From Psoroptes ovis (lineage: Eukaryota > Arthropoda > Arachnida > Sarcoptiformes > Psoroptidae), in contig PQWQ01000008.1 of the NCBI GenBank assembly GCA_002943765.1, positions 682,001 through 746,000 on the forward strand: 64,000 nt of DNA, written 5' to 3'. Below, in pieces: positions 11,176-23,692 of this stretch (positions within the stretch are counted from its first letter, which is position 1; each line of letters opens with the position of its first letter). The notes under the pieces were generated by a model. That model was not told the DNA's origin, did no database searches, and worked only from the letters and a program-made list of their open reading frames with translations. Made by a program: the position numbers and the translations under genes.

Positions 11176-13207
11176 TATCCTTAACTCAAATGCTATTTTA
11201 ACTTATTCGGTCAGTAGTCGATAGAAATAGAGTTGATTAAACTACAACACAAGTGTACGGACGTTGCGACCCGTTTAAGTCTTGATTTTTTTTTCGATTC
11301 TTGTTCATTAGTTCAGTGTTCGCCGATCGGGAATAACGGTTTGAAGATTCTGGCACTCAGGTGCCAGGCGAAGTGATTTTTGAAATTTCTCAGGGAAAAT
11401 TCTCTGCCGAAAAAAGGGTTAAAATTTCATCAAATTTCATTCGTTTATCATTGATTAATGATAATCATCGATATTCAATGACTTGTCATTTGACAAGTCA
11501 AAACTTATATGTTTACACAAATAGGTGCCGGAAAAAAAACAATCAAAATTGATTAATGTCAATCGTATCAATCGATTGACTGATTGATCGATTGTTTGAT
11601 TGATTGATCAATTGATTAATTTCAATTGAAAAAAAACTGGTGTCACAAACCACCAATTGTCTCACGATTCATGATCGACAATGACAATGACAAATCAGGA
11701 AGAATAAAATTCAATTGAATCGAATTCAATTTCAAATCAATCAAATGTAATTTATGCCATGAATTCATCAAAAAAAACTTGCCATAATAAGCCTTTTTTC
11801 GAGGCATAACTCTTTAAAAATTATAAAGGTTAAAGCTTATAAGAAAATGGTTGAATGATGATGATCAAAATGTGGGTTTGTCTCTACATTTCTTCGAAAT
11901 TTCCGAAAAACAATTTCTCAGAATATTTTCAAAGGTCGATTCGTGAGAATATTCTGATGATCAAAAATTAAACGAAATTAAATGAATTTAAATGAATTCA
12001 ATCAAATTAGTTTGAATTTCGAATCAAATTGATGGTCCAAAATGATGATTTTCTCGGAAAAAAAATCGCCCTTTGAATCGAAAATTCATTCAAAGAATTG
12101 AAAAAATTAAAGAATCTAAATTTGAATTGATCTGAAATTCTATGAATCTGTGGCCTTAGATTGAACAGATTCTCTCATATGGAATTCGTAGAAATTCGTT
12201 GAAATTAAATTCTTTGCTCGTACTGAATTCGTACTGAATGCTTGTTGCAATTCTTGTGATTTGATTTTCGTGGAAAATTTTCCTCGGTGAAAATTCGTTT
12301 TTAAAAAATTTCTTAAAATTCAAACAGCCAAACATTGAATCGTTGATTACTTGTGTGTGTGTGTGTGTGTGAATGTGATGCCGCTGAATCGCTGAATGAT
12401 TATTGATCAATAAAATATCATTAATCATTCATTCAATGTTCATTCTTCAAAATCAAATTAAAGAATAATTCTTCAAATCAATCATTGGATTTAATTTGGG
12501 CAGAGAATTTTTTTCTATGGAAAAAATGAGTAAAATATTGAAAGAATTTCGGTACATTTCGGCTAAATTTTCCCCAAAATCATTATTATCATCATTGAAC
12601 CGATCATCATCGATTCATTTTTCTATAATTTGATCGAAATTTATGTGTTTTGGTGTATGCATGTGATGAAAATATCAATGATCAATGATTATTTCATTCG
12701 AACTGAATGAATCATTGATTGATTGATTAATTTCTATTCAAAGATGGTAGTGGAAATGAATAAAAAAATTTTGGTTCAAAAGGGTTAAAACACAAGAATT
12801 TTCAATCGAAATTTTCAATGTTTGTCTGCTGCATTTTTTTTTCATTCGCAAAGCTCCGAGTAAAAATTCTGAAAGTACCTTCGCCCCAGAAATCGGGCCT
12901 TTATTGAAATGATTGAAATGGAAAAATCCTCAAGTAAATAAGCAAGTAATCCTTTAGGCACAGCATTCAGCCTTTATTTCTACGTAGTTTTTTTTTGAAT
13001 CACTAATGGATTAAATTAAACGATCGATGTTAGGCTATCCGAAAAATTAATTGATATTTTTATGGAATCACTCCGGAATTCTACGGACAAGATTCGATTG
13101 AAAATCAGAAACGAAAGAGAAAATGTATTCATCATTTTTATTCGGGAAATTTTTTACTCATTGAAAAAATGAATGGATCGAATTAAATCAAATTCACATT
13201 AATGTAT

Positions 13208-13287
13208 TTTGGTTGTCCGATAAGTTCTTGCCGTTTTTCAGGAAAAAAAAAGTTTTAAAAAACGGCAAGAACTTATGGGACAACCTA
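13208..13287. mobile_element. MITE, GTCCCATAAG family
   Basis: TTGGTTGTCCGATAAGTTCTTGCCG on the left pairs with CGGCAAGAACTTATGGGACAACCTA on the right. Confidence 0.8.
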
Positions 13288-14339
13288 TTATTTTGGGTAT
13301 TTACATTTAGTATTAATCCTGAATCGCGAATTTATTTATTTACTTACAAAAAAATAAATAAATAAGTAAATAAATGAGGAAATTTACAATTTTTTTCGAC
13401 AAAATAAACATGATTTACTACTTCACTGACCCTTTGATGGCCACATTTCAATTTCAAATCAATTCAATTGCGATTTCAGCTGTCCACACAGCTAAGGGAA
13501 ACATTGAATTTATTCAATCATTAATGGCTGCAAAGCTTTAAAATAATCCTTTTTTTTATTGAATAATTTCAATCATTTAAGTAATTTAAATGTTTGAAAA
13601 TAGGAATTAATCGAAATTATTTATTCATATTAAGCAAATTGTAACAAATTTATGGAAATTATGGAATACTTTGGTGGATAAACTTGTAACGGGCAGCCCC
13701 TAAAATACTCCAATGCATTTGCTGCATTTGAAATGGGAAAAAATGTGATTCAAAATAATGAATCAAAATGATAAACTTAAATCGATAATTTCAATTTAAA
13801 TTGAAACAAAAACCAATACAAATACAAACAAACTAACGAAAATTGATTAAATTCAAATCAAAGATAAACAATCAATCAATAAATACATTGATTATTGTAT
13901 AATCAAAGTAATCGATTAATTCCAGTATGATTAGTAAATGGTTAAGTGGTAAAATGATGGATGGCAGTTGGCGGGTGGTAGTTGATGGATGGTAAATGAT
14001 GCATGGTGAATGGAATAACGCAAATAACGGTTGGCAAGTGGTGAATGGCAAATGGTAGATGGGTGGGTAATGGATGTCAGATGGTGAAATGCAACAAGAA
14101 AAACGACGAAGACCATGGAGAAATTCATTTGATTTGATTCAAATTCATTTATTTTTAATTGAAAAAATAATTTAAAATAAAAAATAATTCAAAATTTAAT
14201 TCGATTCAATAATGATACATTCAATATGTCTTAGTATGAATATGTATTGATTATTCAAATATATTTATAGATCCAAAATGCTGCTTTGGTGTGTGCGACA
14301 TGTCCTGGATAAGAAAGTCCGTAGATAAGGTCCCTGGAT

Positions 14340-14412
14340 AAAGTTCCAAATAAGGTTCCAAACAAGGCTCCAAATGAGGTCCCAAATGAGGTGCCGAATA
14401 GGGTCCTAATTA
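14340..14412 (+). repeat. 12-base degenerate minisatellite
   Basis: About five tandem units of the form AATAAGGTTCCA, AACAAGGCTCCA, AATGAGGTCCCA, AATGAGGTGCCG, AATAGGGTCCTA. A looser, related GGTCCC/GGTTCC pattern extends upstream to about 14300. Confidence 0.7.
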
Positions 14413-15057
14413 ATGTTATATAATAAAATTATTCCAAATAGAGAATCATAATTTACTTTAATGTTATTGTTGTTGTTTACTTATGTAATAATATTCAATA
14501 ATTCTTCATTATTTTCATTATTTTTTCATTTCGTTAATTAATATTATTATCAGTGATTATTATCGTGGATAATAATAATAATAACGGTGATTGGAGATCC
14601 ATGTTTTGGTATATTTGGGTCTATGTGTGTGTCTGCTTATGTGTAAATATAAATATCAATGTTTTTGTGTTTGTGTGTGTGTGTATTTGTTTGTTTGTCT
14701 TAATATAATAATATATATTTTAGCTGAAGATATCAACAACAAATATTTAATGATGATAATAAAAATAAAACAATAAAGATAATAATGGTGATAATATCAA
14801 TAATAATAATAATGAAGATTAAACGGTTTGGAAATTATTGAAAATTATTAATTTTGTATCGATTTTCGGGTGTTTCATATTTTTAATTAAATCAAATAAA
14901 TTATTTTGATTCAAAATTATTTCGAAATAATTTCGAAATTGAAAATTATCGAAGAAATAATAATCATCAAAAAGGGGATTACAGACTGTGCAGGGTTACA
15001 GACTTACAGAGCTTGATTACAGACACACAGAGCTTATGATTTCGAAAAACAAAAGGG

Positions 15058-17776
15058 TTAATATTGCATTTGCTGTTGTTGTTGTTGCTGCTGCTGCTGT
15101 TGCTGGCGTTTTGTTTGTTTTGCCGGCTTGTTCGGAATCGTACGAATATATGATAAATGTTCTAAACATTTGGCCACGAAACAATCACCCATTACGTTTG
15201 TTGTTGTACGAAATCGTTCACTGAAATTGAATAAATAATTAAGTGAGTGAATATATGTAAGTAAACATTTGAACTTTATTATATTAGATTGTCCGAAAAG
15301 TTCATTTCGCTTAATTCGATAGAGTTGCTCTGGAAAATCGGCCATAACTTTACGGACAACCTAACAGAATCAAGACAAAACATCTTGTAGCTATAAAGAA
15401 TATTGATTCAATTAAATCATCGGAAGGATATTCATGATTTAAGGCGTAACTGATGTTAAATAAATACGAATATTTATACGAAAATGAAATTAAATTGAAT
15501 CAAGTTTGAATGGAAATGAATTTTGATTCAATTTAATAATGATCACAATCAATCGATCTATCGATCGATTGATCAATTGATTGTAGTCTCAAGATTTCAA
15601 TTTGAAAGTTAATCAATCAAAATGAGTCCGAAAAGTTTTGTTGGGTACTCGAATTCTTATCGATATAAGGCAACACTTTTTCGATTGATTTGATTCTTTT
15701 TTGTTTGATTTTTCTGATTTCATTTTGAATACAAAATGAATCGAACGACAAAATCGACGATATAAAATTAAACAATTAATGTAAATCAATACAAACAAAC
15801 ACTTACAATATCCAATCAAATGTAAGCACAAGTATAATGATTTCTTGTGGATTATCGATACCTAAAACGGATGCAAATGCTAAATGTGATACCAGTGTTG
15901 TACCGCCAGTTGGTACACCAGGGAAACCCATTGACATTATGACGGCAAATATGCTTGAAAAATAATTGAAAAAAATAAGATTTCAATTAAGTCTGAATCA
16001 AATGAATTTAATTGAAAAAATAGGGAAAATTAATGATAATTAATCAAAGTGCTTGGTAATTTGAATTAATGAATTTGTAAATGAAATAAATAAGGATAAT
16101 TAAAAATTCAATTTACCATAAAATAATTAATGTCAATATATTTTGTTCAATTTGTTTAATTTGTGATATAAATATGGCGACCATTGGATAATACATTGAT
16201 GGACCATTCATATGTATAGTCATACCTAACGGTAATACTGTATTTGATATAATTTTCGGTAGCCGTAAATTATTTTCCATACAATCCATTGTAATCGGTA
16301 AGGCTAATGCACTTGAACATGATGCAGCAGCAACCAGTAATGATGAAAATATACCACGATATATTTCGAATGGATTATTTTTAGTTATAAGATAATAAAT
16401 TGTTGGATAAAATATAAACCAAATGAATAAAAATAAACATGTTGCGATCAGATAAAAATACAACAATTGACTGACCATATTGTTCAATGATTTCATTTTC
16501 AGACTTTCCGTAAACATCCAACAAAACATACCGATTGGCATTATACTGCGATTTGTGTATTGTTGAAATAATTTTCAAGAATTTAAATAAAATAATTGAT
16601 CAATTGATCAATCAAACATTCATTAAACATACCGTATCATAATCTGTATCAATGATTTGACAACAATATCTAATTCATGCAGAAATTCTCGAATAACTTG
16701 TGTTTTATATGTTGGTAATTTCGATAGGATAACACCTAATGATATTGATATTACACAAATACCAAGCATATTTGGATCAAATGAATGTAGGGTACGCATT
16801 TTATTTTTAGGTATGAATCCGGGATCATTCAGCTCGGATAGATTTTGTGGCCATAGGAATTCGGTTTGTTCATATGATTTCATAAAGAATGGTGTCAGTG
16901 GATTATCGGGGAATATGTTTCTGATTGATGATCATGATGATCAATGAACATTGAATTAATGAATTAACTTAATTAGTATAATTAACACATTGGATTTACA
17001 ATGGAAAAATACTCACAAAAATATATTATAAACCGAATCCATTTGATAATGTTTCTTGAGAAATGATTCTTGTCGCAATTTAATCGGTGACAATGAATTA
17101 TTCAAAAGTTTTTCAGTTTCATTTGTTATGATTCCACCTGGTTTCAATATCGAAACTGTCGTAACACCTAATATGGCTGTAAATGATGAGAACGTGATGA
17201 AAAATATGAATGTCACGGCTGTTAGCTTTTGTAAATCATATTCCATTGATGGTTGCGGTTGATTATCATCATTGATTTCAATGTTATTGTCGCTTGTATT
17301 ATCACCATTATTATTATTATCATTTCTATGATCAGTTTTTCCACCGAAAAAACCTGTGTAAATTCAGTTCAAATCATTGAAATGGTAAAATTTAATAATT
17401 TCAAAAACAAATCATCCAAATTACTTGTGGTCAATGATGTAATTATAACCGGTGCCAACAACAGCCGAAATGATCGAAGAAATATAAGACCAGGCAGCTC
17501 AAGATAACGTAATTTTTGTTTATCCAAAAATGATTCCGACAAATTCAATTGCCATACATAATGACGACATATTAATCCTAGTGATAGACCCAAGATGATG
17601 GCAATGATTGTTGTCAACGAATGTTTATTGGTGTGTATTAGTTTCTGGTAATTGATTTGTTTTTGGATGAGAAATGATTGGGAAAATTTCGAGGAAAAAT
17701 TGAAAATTCAAAGGAAAAATTAAGCAGATGATGATTGAATTGAATCAATAATTACTTTTAATTTGATTCCAATCAT
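15058..17776 (-). CDS. SLC1-family (EAAT/dicarboxylate-like) transporter, tandem copy A
   Basis: Seven exons: 17776-17756, 17644-17425, 17353-17017, 16920-16633, 16545-16117, 15953-15807, 15220-15058. Phases agree throughout and give 534 residues, the usual SLC1 length. It is a multi-pass plasma-membrane transporter. TM1 lies at about residues 15-34, an Asn-rich loop follows FFGGK, and the HP1 serine motif is SCSSALALP (364-372). The TM7 signature normally NMDGT reads HMNGP (400-404). TM8 is DWIFERFRTTTNVMGD (478-493): by alignment with GltPh, D390, R397, T398, N401 and D405 are kept and D394 is Glu. The C-terminus ends in a polyQ run. SLC1 proteins couple Na+ to glutamate, aspartate or neutral amino-acid uptake; the altered ion and substrate positions make the substrate here uncertain. 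Intron 6 carries a MITE. The gene lies 957 bp downstream of its paralogue. Confidence 0.9.
15284..15364. mobile_element. MITE, GTTCATTCCGCTTAA family, in transporter A intron 6
   Basis: TTAGATTGTCCGAAAAGTTC ... ACGGACAACCTAA ends, with the AGAGTTGCTC core of this family. Confidence 0.8.
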
Positions 17777-18207
17777 GATTCACATTGATTTGATTGAATA
17801 ATTAACTTTGAATCGATTCACAAACAAAAACAAAAACAAATACGAAATACGAAACACCATACGCATCCGAACACATGTGCTGGTGTTGTGTTTTGCTCGA
17901 CAATCGAAAACAATCTCAAAGTGGATGCGAAATCGAAATCAAATGAGTTCAAAATCAAAATCTGCATAATCAAATCCATTGAAGAAATAAATAGAGCCGG
18001 CATCATTGAATCAAATAAACAAATTAATTTTGATTAAATCAAATTGATGATGATTTGATTGGATGTGATTTGATGATTTGATTGAATATGCAATCATCAT
18101 GATCATCATCATCAACAACAACAAATCTAAATTGAATGAAATCATTGAATAATTGAAGATATGACATACATATGAATGATGATGACAAATATATTCAAAT
18201 TGAAATA

Positions 18208-18289
18208 TTAGGTCATCATCGGAAAGTTTTGTCCGATTACCATGAGCTACTCTATTGATTAAGCGGAATGAACTTTTCGGACAACCTTA
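18208..18289. mobile_element. MITE, GTTCATTCCGCTTAA family, inverted orientation
   Basis: Read on the minus strand it shows GTCCGAAAAGTTCATTCCGC and the core. The plus-strand left end is rearranged (GGTCATCATCGG). Confidence 0.75.
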
Positions 18290-18354
18290 TATATCAATGT
18301 TGTATATTTTAGCCCCCCATATATCACCATACATAAATGATTATTGGTCTAATC

Positions 18355-18524
18355 ACAGTGATTCACAAACTTTTTCGAGGGGGGTCATCGTACACTTTCA
18401 CAAACAAATATTGTCTATCCCCCCATCCCCTTACGAAATGTTCATTGCCTAATAACCCACAGACCCATGGACCATTATTATGGCCACCTGAATCGCTAAA
18501 TCAATCAGTTTGGGAATCACTGTA
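18355..18524. mobile_element. hAT-type MITE with perfect 8-bp target duplication
   Basis: A 170-bp element starting ACAGTGATTCACAAAC and ending TTTGGGAATCACTGTA. It is bounded by exact GTCTAATC copies at 18347-18354 and 18525-18532. The 8-bp duplication and CAGTG...CACTG ends are hAT hallmarks. No transposase. Confidence 0.85.
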
Positions 18525-18732
18525 GTCTAATCGAATGATTGAATCAATGACTTGTGATTAATTTGATTTTTGTTTTTTATTAATTTCAATGATTGAATTC
18601 AAAGATTTTTAACAAAAACAAAATATCCAAATGGTTGAATAACCACATTAATTATAATTAATTTTGATATTCAAAAATTCAAAAATTTGACAAGTTCATC
18701 ATCATCACCAGTCATCATTGATCACCGATTCA

Positions 18733-18784
18733 TCATAAAACATCTTTGGCTAAATTATTCATTGATAATTCTTCATTTGCGATC

Positions 18785-18821
<37 letters not shown>

Positions 18822-21528
18822 TGATTAATGATTTATTCGTAGCTGCCATCATTGATTGTTTATTCGGTTTGATTAATGTTAATTTTTCCAAACATTTCGC
18901 AACGAAACAATCACCCATAACGTTTGTGATGGTTCGTAATCGTTCACTGTGAAATTGGGCGGTCGGTTTGAAAGGGGTGGTGGGTGGGTGGATGGTTTTA
19001 AGGGGCAAAAAAATAGAAAAATAAATGAGAAAAATTTGATTAAAATTCGAAGGGAATTCTCTGTGAAAATTCTGAATTTTTCACATTTCAATCAACGGTT
19101 CCAAGTGTGATGCCAAGTTGATCCAATCGGAACATTGATTGAATATTTGATGAGTTTTAATTAGTTTTTAATAAATTTTTCTCTTAGATCGAATCAAACA
19201 GTGATCCATATGTGTGATAATAATAGTAATAACACTTACAATATCCAATCAAATGTTAGCACAAGTATAATGATTTCTTGTGGATTATCGATGCCTAAAA
19301 CGGATGCAAATGCTAAATGTGATACCAGTGTTGTACCACCAGCTGGTACACCGGGGAAACCCATCGACATTATCAATGAAAATATGCTAAAATAAAGATT
19401 CCCAAAAATAACAAAAACAAAACGAAAATTATAATTATTATAAATTAATAATAAATAATAATTAAGATGCAAGATGGTCGATAGATTTTCATGGATAAAA
19501 TAATAATAATAATCATAAGAATAATCATTATTATTATTATTATTATCATTATATTATCATGATAATTATTATTTTTCAAAGAAAAAAAATTAATAAGAAA
19601 TAATTAAAAATTATTATCACATACGATAATATGGTTAATGTAATAAAATTTTGTGAAACTTGTTTTACTTGTGATATGAATACGGATACCATTGGATAAT
19701 ACATTGATGAACCATTCATATGTATAGTCATACCTAATGGTAATACCATTTTCGATATAATTTTAGGTAACCGTAAATTATTTTCCATACATTCCATTGT
19801 AACTGGTAGAGCTAATGCACTTGAACATGATGCAGCAGCAACCAGTAATGATGAAAATATACCACGATATATTTCGAATGGATTATTTTTGGTTATGAGA
19901 TAATAAATTGTTGGATAAAATATAAACCAAATGAATAAAAATAAACATGTTGCGATCAGATAGAAATACAGCAATTGGCTGACCATATTGTTCAATGATT
20001 TCATTTTCAGACTTTCCGTAAACATCCAACAAAACATACCGATTGGCATTATACTGCGATTATATGATTATTATCATTATCATTGAATTATTTATATAAA
20101 TACGATGATGATGATGGTGAATTAATTAATTATCAAAGATATTGAAAACATAGAGAAATCATTAACCATTAATAATATGTTGGCAATTAATTATCATTGA
20201 AAAACATGGATATATGAAATGAAATGTAATAAATGAATTGTTCGGAATTAATTAATTAATTGAGGTATTTACCGTATCATTATGTCCAATAAATATTTGA
20301 CAACACCATCCATTTCATTCAATAGGGCACGTATTGTTTCAGTTTTATATGCTGGTAATTTTGATAGGATAAAACCTAATGATATTGATATCAAACAAAT
20401 ACCAAGCATATTTGGATCAAATGAATGTAAGGTACGTATTTTTTTCTTTGGTATAAAATTTGGATCATTCAGTTCGGTGAGATTTTGTGGCCATTGAAAT
20501 TCAGTTTGTTCAAATGATTTCATAAAGAATGGTGTCAGTGGATTATCGGGAAATATGTTTCTATCGGTGTGATAATGATAAATGAATTTGAAATTTTAAA
20601 TTTAATGATAAAAATATTAATCAATCAAAAATATAGGGTTGTCCGAAAAGTTCTTGCCAATTTTCAAGTGAAAAACCAATTGAAAAATCAGCAAAAACTT
20701 ATCGGACAATGCAATATAAGACTTACAATATAATATTATAAACTGAATCTTTTTGATAATGAATTTTACGAAAGGATTCTTGCCGTAGTTTTATTGGATT
20801 CATTGTTGTTTGATTTAATTGTTCCAATATGGATGTTTCCGTTTCAAGTATTGTAATCGAACCTGGTTGTAATATCGTTACGGCTACAATACCCAATGTT
20901 GAGGTAAACAGAGAAAATGAAATGAAAAATATAAACGACATTGCCGTAACTTTTTGTAGATCATATTGAATATAACCGAATTTTTGTTGCTGTTGTTGTA
21001 ATGAATCATTTATACTGCTATTATTATTATTATTATTATGAATATAATTATTATTATTATTTGAATTGGAATTGTTTGCACTTGAATTTGTTTTTGAATT
21101 TGTCTGTTTATTGAGTAAATCATCGCTTTTATCACCAAAGAAGCCTAAATGCAACAGTATGGATTAGTCAATCTTTAAGAATTCAAATCAAATTTAAGTC
21201 AAATACTTGTGGTCAACGAAGTAATCAAAACGGGTGCCAACAATAGCCGAAATGATCGCAAAAATATCAGACCAGGTAGCTCCAGATAGCGTAGCAGCTG
21301 TCGATTGTTGCTTTCATTGAAATCATTTTTACTCGTGGTGCTATTGTTCCAAACATAATTACGAAATATAAAACCTAAACCAAGACCAAATATAATGGCG
21401 ATGATGGTTGTTAATGAATGTTTATTGGTACGTATTAGTTCCTATCAAATGATTGAAAATAAACAATAAATCAATGATTTGAGATCAATTTCAAATTGGA
21501 AAATTACTTTTAATTTGGTTCTAAACAT
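18733..21528 (-). CDS. SLC1-family (EAAT/dicarboxylate-like) transporter, tandem copy B
   Basis: Seven exons matching copy A in number and phase: 21528-21508, 21441-21207, 21144-20727, 20560-20273, 20053-19625, 19386-19240, 18946-18733. Exons 1, 4, 5 and 6 have identical lengths in both copies. The product is 583 residues, longer because of an Asn/Ser/Gln-rich insert in the exon 3 loop and an Asn run near the C-terminus. The HP1 motif is SCSSALALP, the TM7 signature is HMNGS (432-436) instead of NMDGT, and TM8 is DWIFERLRTITNVMGD (510-525). It keeps the same non-canonical residues as copy A, so these changes predate the duplication. Exons 5 and 6 are nearly identical to copy A while exon 4 is less so. 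Intron 3 contains a MITE. The membrane location is secure; substrate and coupling ions are not. Confidence 0.9.
20635..20712. mobile_element. MITE, GTCCGAAAAG family, in transporter B intron 3
   Basis: Left GGGTTGTCCGAAAAGTTCTTGCC; right end AACTTATCGGACAATG. Degenerate outer ends. Confidence 0.7.
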
Positions 21529-22169
21529 GATCAATGGCAACACCAAATATATTCACATGCAAAAACCGTTGAAAATCAATGTAAAATCAATGTGTTTGAT
21601 TAATTTTACAGGATAATTAAATGATTAATTAATTCAACGACTAATTAACAAAAGATTAAAGATTTCTTCTGTAATTTTGTAAGTTTGTAAACAAACAAAC
21701 ATCCATCAACTAAACAATCGTATGAAATGGTTGATATGGAGCATGGTATCGCTAAACAAGAGAGTTTTAATACAATATTCAATACAATATTTAATATCGA
21801 TATTGATATGATTCTGATATGAATAAATAATCAATCGATCATCAAAAATTTGAATGAATTATTTCAAACGAAATTTTCTTTGATATTTCTTCTGATATTT
21901 GATTGATTGATTGATTGATAATTGAATATGGCGCTTTGATTTCTTCGATAAATCAAAGAAAACTTGAATCAATTCAACAGAAATCAACCAAGTTGATCGC
22001 GAATCATTCAAAATAAGTTGACATAAATACTTCTACTCGTCATAGAGTACAATGAGATAAAGTCTTACGAAGAAAAACTTGAATCAAAAAACTTTTAATT
22101 AAATAAATATTTGATTTGATTTGAATTGAATTGATTAATCATTGATTCATTGATTTTTTTGACATCATC

Positions 22170-22258
22170 AAGGCTCGACGATTTCGCTGGCCGCCCATTG
22201 AAAACTGCTGATAGCCAAGGTGCCTTAAAAGCGCCCGTTGAGTGCTCGCAATTTGTAC
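22170..22258. repeat. Dispersed repeat related to the 3357-3503 element
   Basis: Shares GCTCGAC-ATTT, GGTGCCT and GCGCC-(T/C)-GAGT-GCAAT landmarks in the same order as the element at 3357-3503. TTAA ends are not intact. Overlapping small open frames here are probably incidental. Confidence 0.45.
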
Positions 22259-23186
22259 TTATTAAATTACAATGAATCAAATTGAAGATTGAAATTAAAT
22301 AAATGAGTAAATAATTTAATGAATAAATAATCAAAGTTAAAATTGATAGCTCTACTCAATTACAAATTGATTAATTTGAATGATTTATACGGTAATTTGA
22401 TTTTGTTTGTGTCTGCCATTTAAGCTCAGCGAAATTGGCCGATAATCGATTTTTGAATTGAACCAAATTATGGAGTTTAATTCAATTTTTCGAAGAATTT
22501 CAAAGTCCAGAATCTCTGAAACAAGGTTCCAGGAATCCTTCGGGCCCAAGAATTTGAACCTTGAACATTTTTCAACAGCAAAAAGCAGCCAAAAAGCAAT
22601 GGACAATAAGCAATCAATCAATTTGGAATGATGGACATGAAAACAATATGAACAATCAGACCAACAAACGAAACACTCGGACAGAACAATCGAAACGCTT
22701 AATGATTCTCATTCGAAAGGATATTTTTTACAATTGTTCGAAGAGTCAAAAGACCTTGCTAGGGCCCTGGGTACACAATAATGAATCAAATTGAATGATT
22801 CATATTGAATGAATCTAACGAAATGGCATTTTGGCCATCATCGACTTCATGGCCAACAATTGGACGATTCAAAACATTCATCATAATGGTACCCATTACC
22901 ATTATCATTATTATTATTATTATTATTTTCACATATTGCACATTTGACTTTAATTAAGGTTAATTAAAATTATTACCAATTGTTATTGTTTCCATTATTA
23001 TCATCATCATATATAAATCATTATGGCCATCACCATCATCATCATCAATTTTCATTCATTCACCATTTTCAACTGAATAATCCCGAGGTTGTCGAAATGA
23101 AATATGATTTTGGCCATTACCGAACAACACACGAACACACCGAACAGATTACGGACAAAGTGAATCGGTGATTTCAATGATTTTCA

Positions 23187-23263
23187 GGGGTTGTCCGAAA
23201 AGTTTTGGCGTGAATCAACTCGAAAGTCTATTCAAAAATCAGCCGAAACTTTTCGGACAACCT
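23187..23263. mobile_element. MITE, GTCCGAAAAG family
   Basis: GGGGTTGTCCGAAAAGTTTTGGC pairs with GCCGAAACTTTTCGGACAACCTC. Clean 24-bp arms. Confidence 0.8.
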
Positions 23264-23692
23264 CGAAACAATACTCAATTTTCAAAATTTGAAATTTATT
23301 ATATATGATCTATTATTATTTGAAACTGTAAATGGCCGAGAATAGAAAAAAAAATTGTAACAATTATTTTCGTTTGAAAATTTTTCGCTACATTTGTGAA
23401 ATTACATTTGAAAAACAATGAATTCAATTCATTCTTGACAATGTAACAATGGTTCGGATTTAATGGTCGATTTAATGATTTGAATCAATTTCAATTCCAT
23501 GATTTCATTGATTGTACTGAGTCGAATTAAATCGAATAAATCATTGGATTGATTTATTCGACTCTGTACAGGGGAAAATCTGAGAAATGATTATCAAATA
23601 CTTTTAATTAGTCAATTAATTAACACTGTTAATTAATTATGTTCAATTATAAATATTAATAATTGAAAATTTTTAATTAAAAAATCCAAGAA

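Larger units (their letters stand above)
8712..15057. other. Long intergenic region with transposon relics
   Basis: No confident protein gene. It holds a 20-bp-stem hairpin (9511-9562), two GTCCCATAAG MITEs, a hAT-like MITE (9978-10147), a possible LTR-element relic (10584-11175), a GATGG/AATGG-rich degenerate stretch (about 13930-14110), a 12-base minisatellite (14340-14412) and GT-rich tracts (12350-12370, 14670-14700). Confidence 0.5.
21529..23692. other. Spacer between transporter B and Rpf2
   Basis: No gene recognised. It contains a GC-richer segment at 22170-22258 related to the piggyBac-type element at 3357-3503, a MITE (23187-23263) and ATT-repeat tracts. Confidence 0.5.

Noticed and set aside
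13930..14128. Minus-strand His/Pro/Ser-rich frame
   Set aside because: Created by the ATGG/AATGG degenerate repeat; composition is repeat-like.
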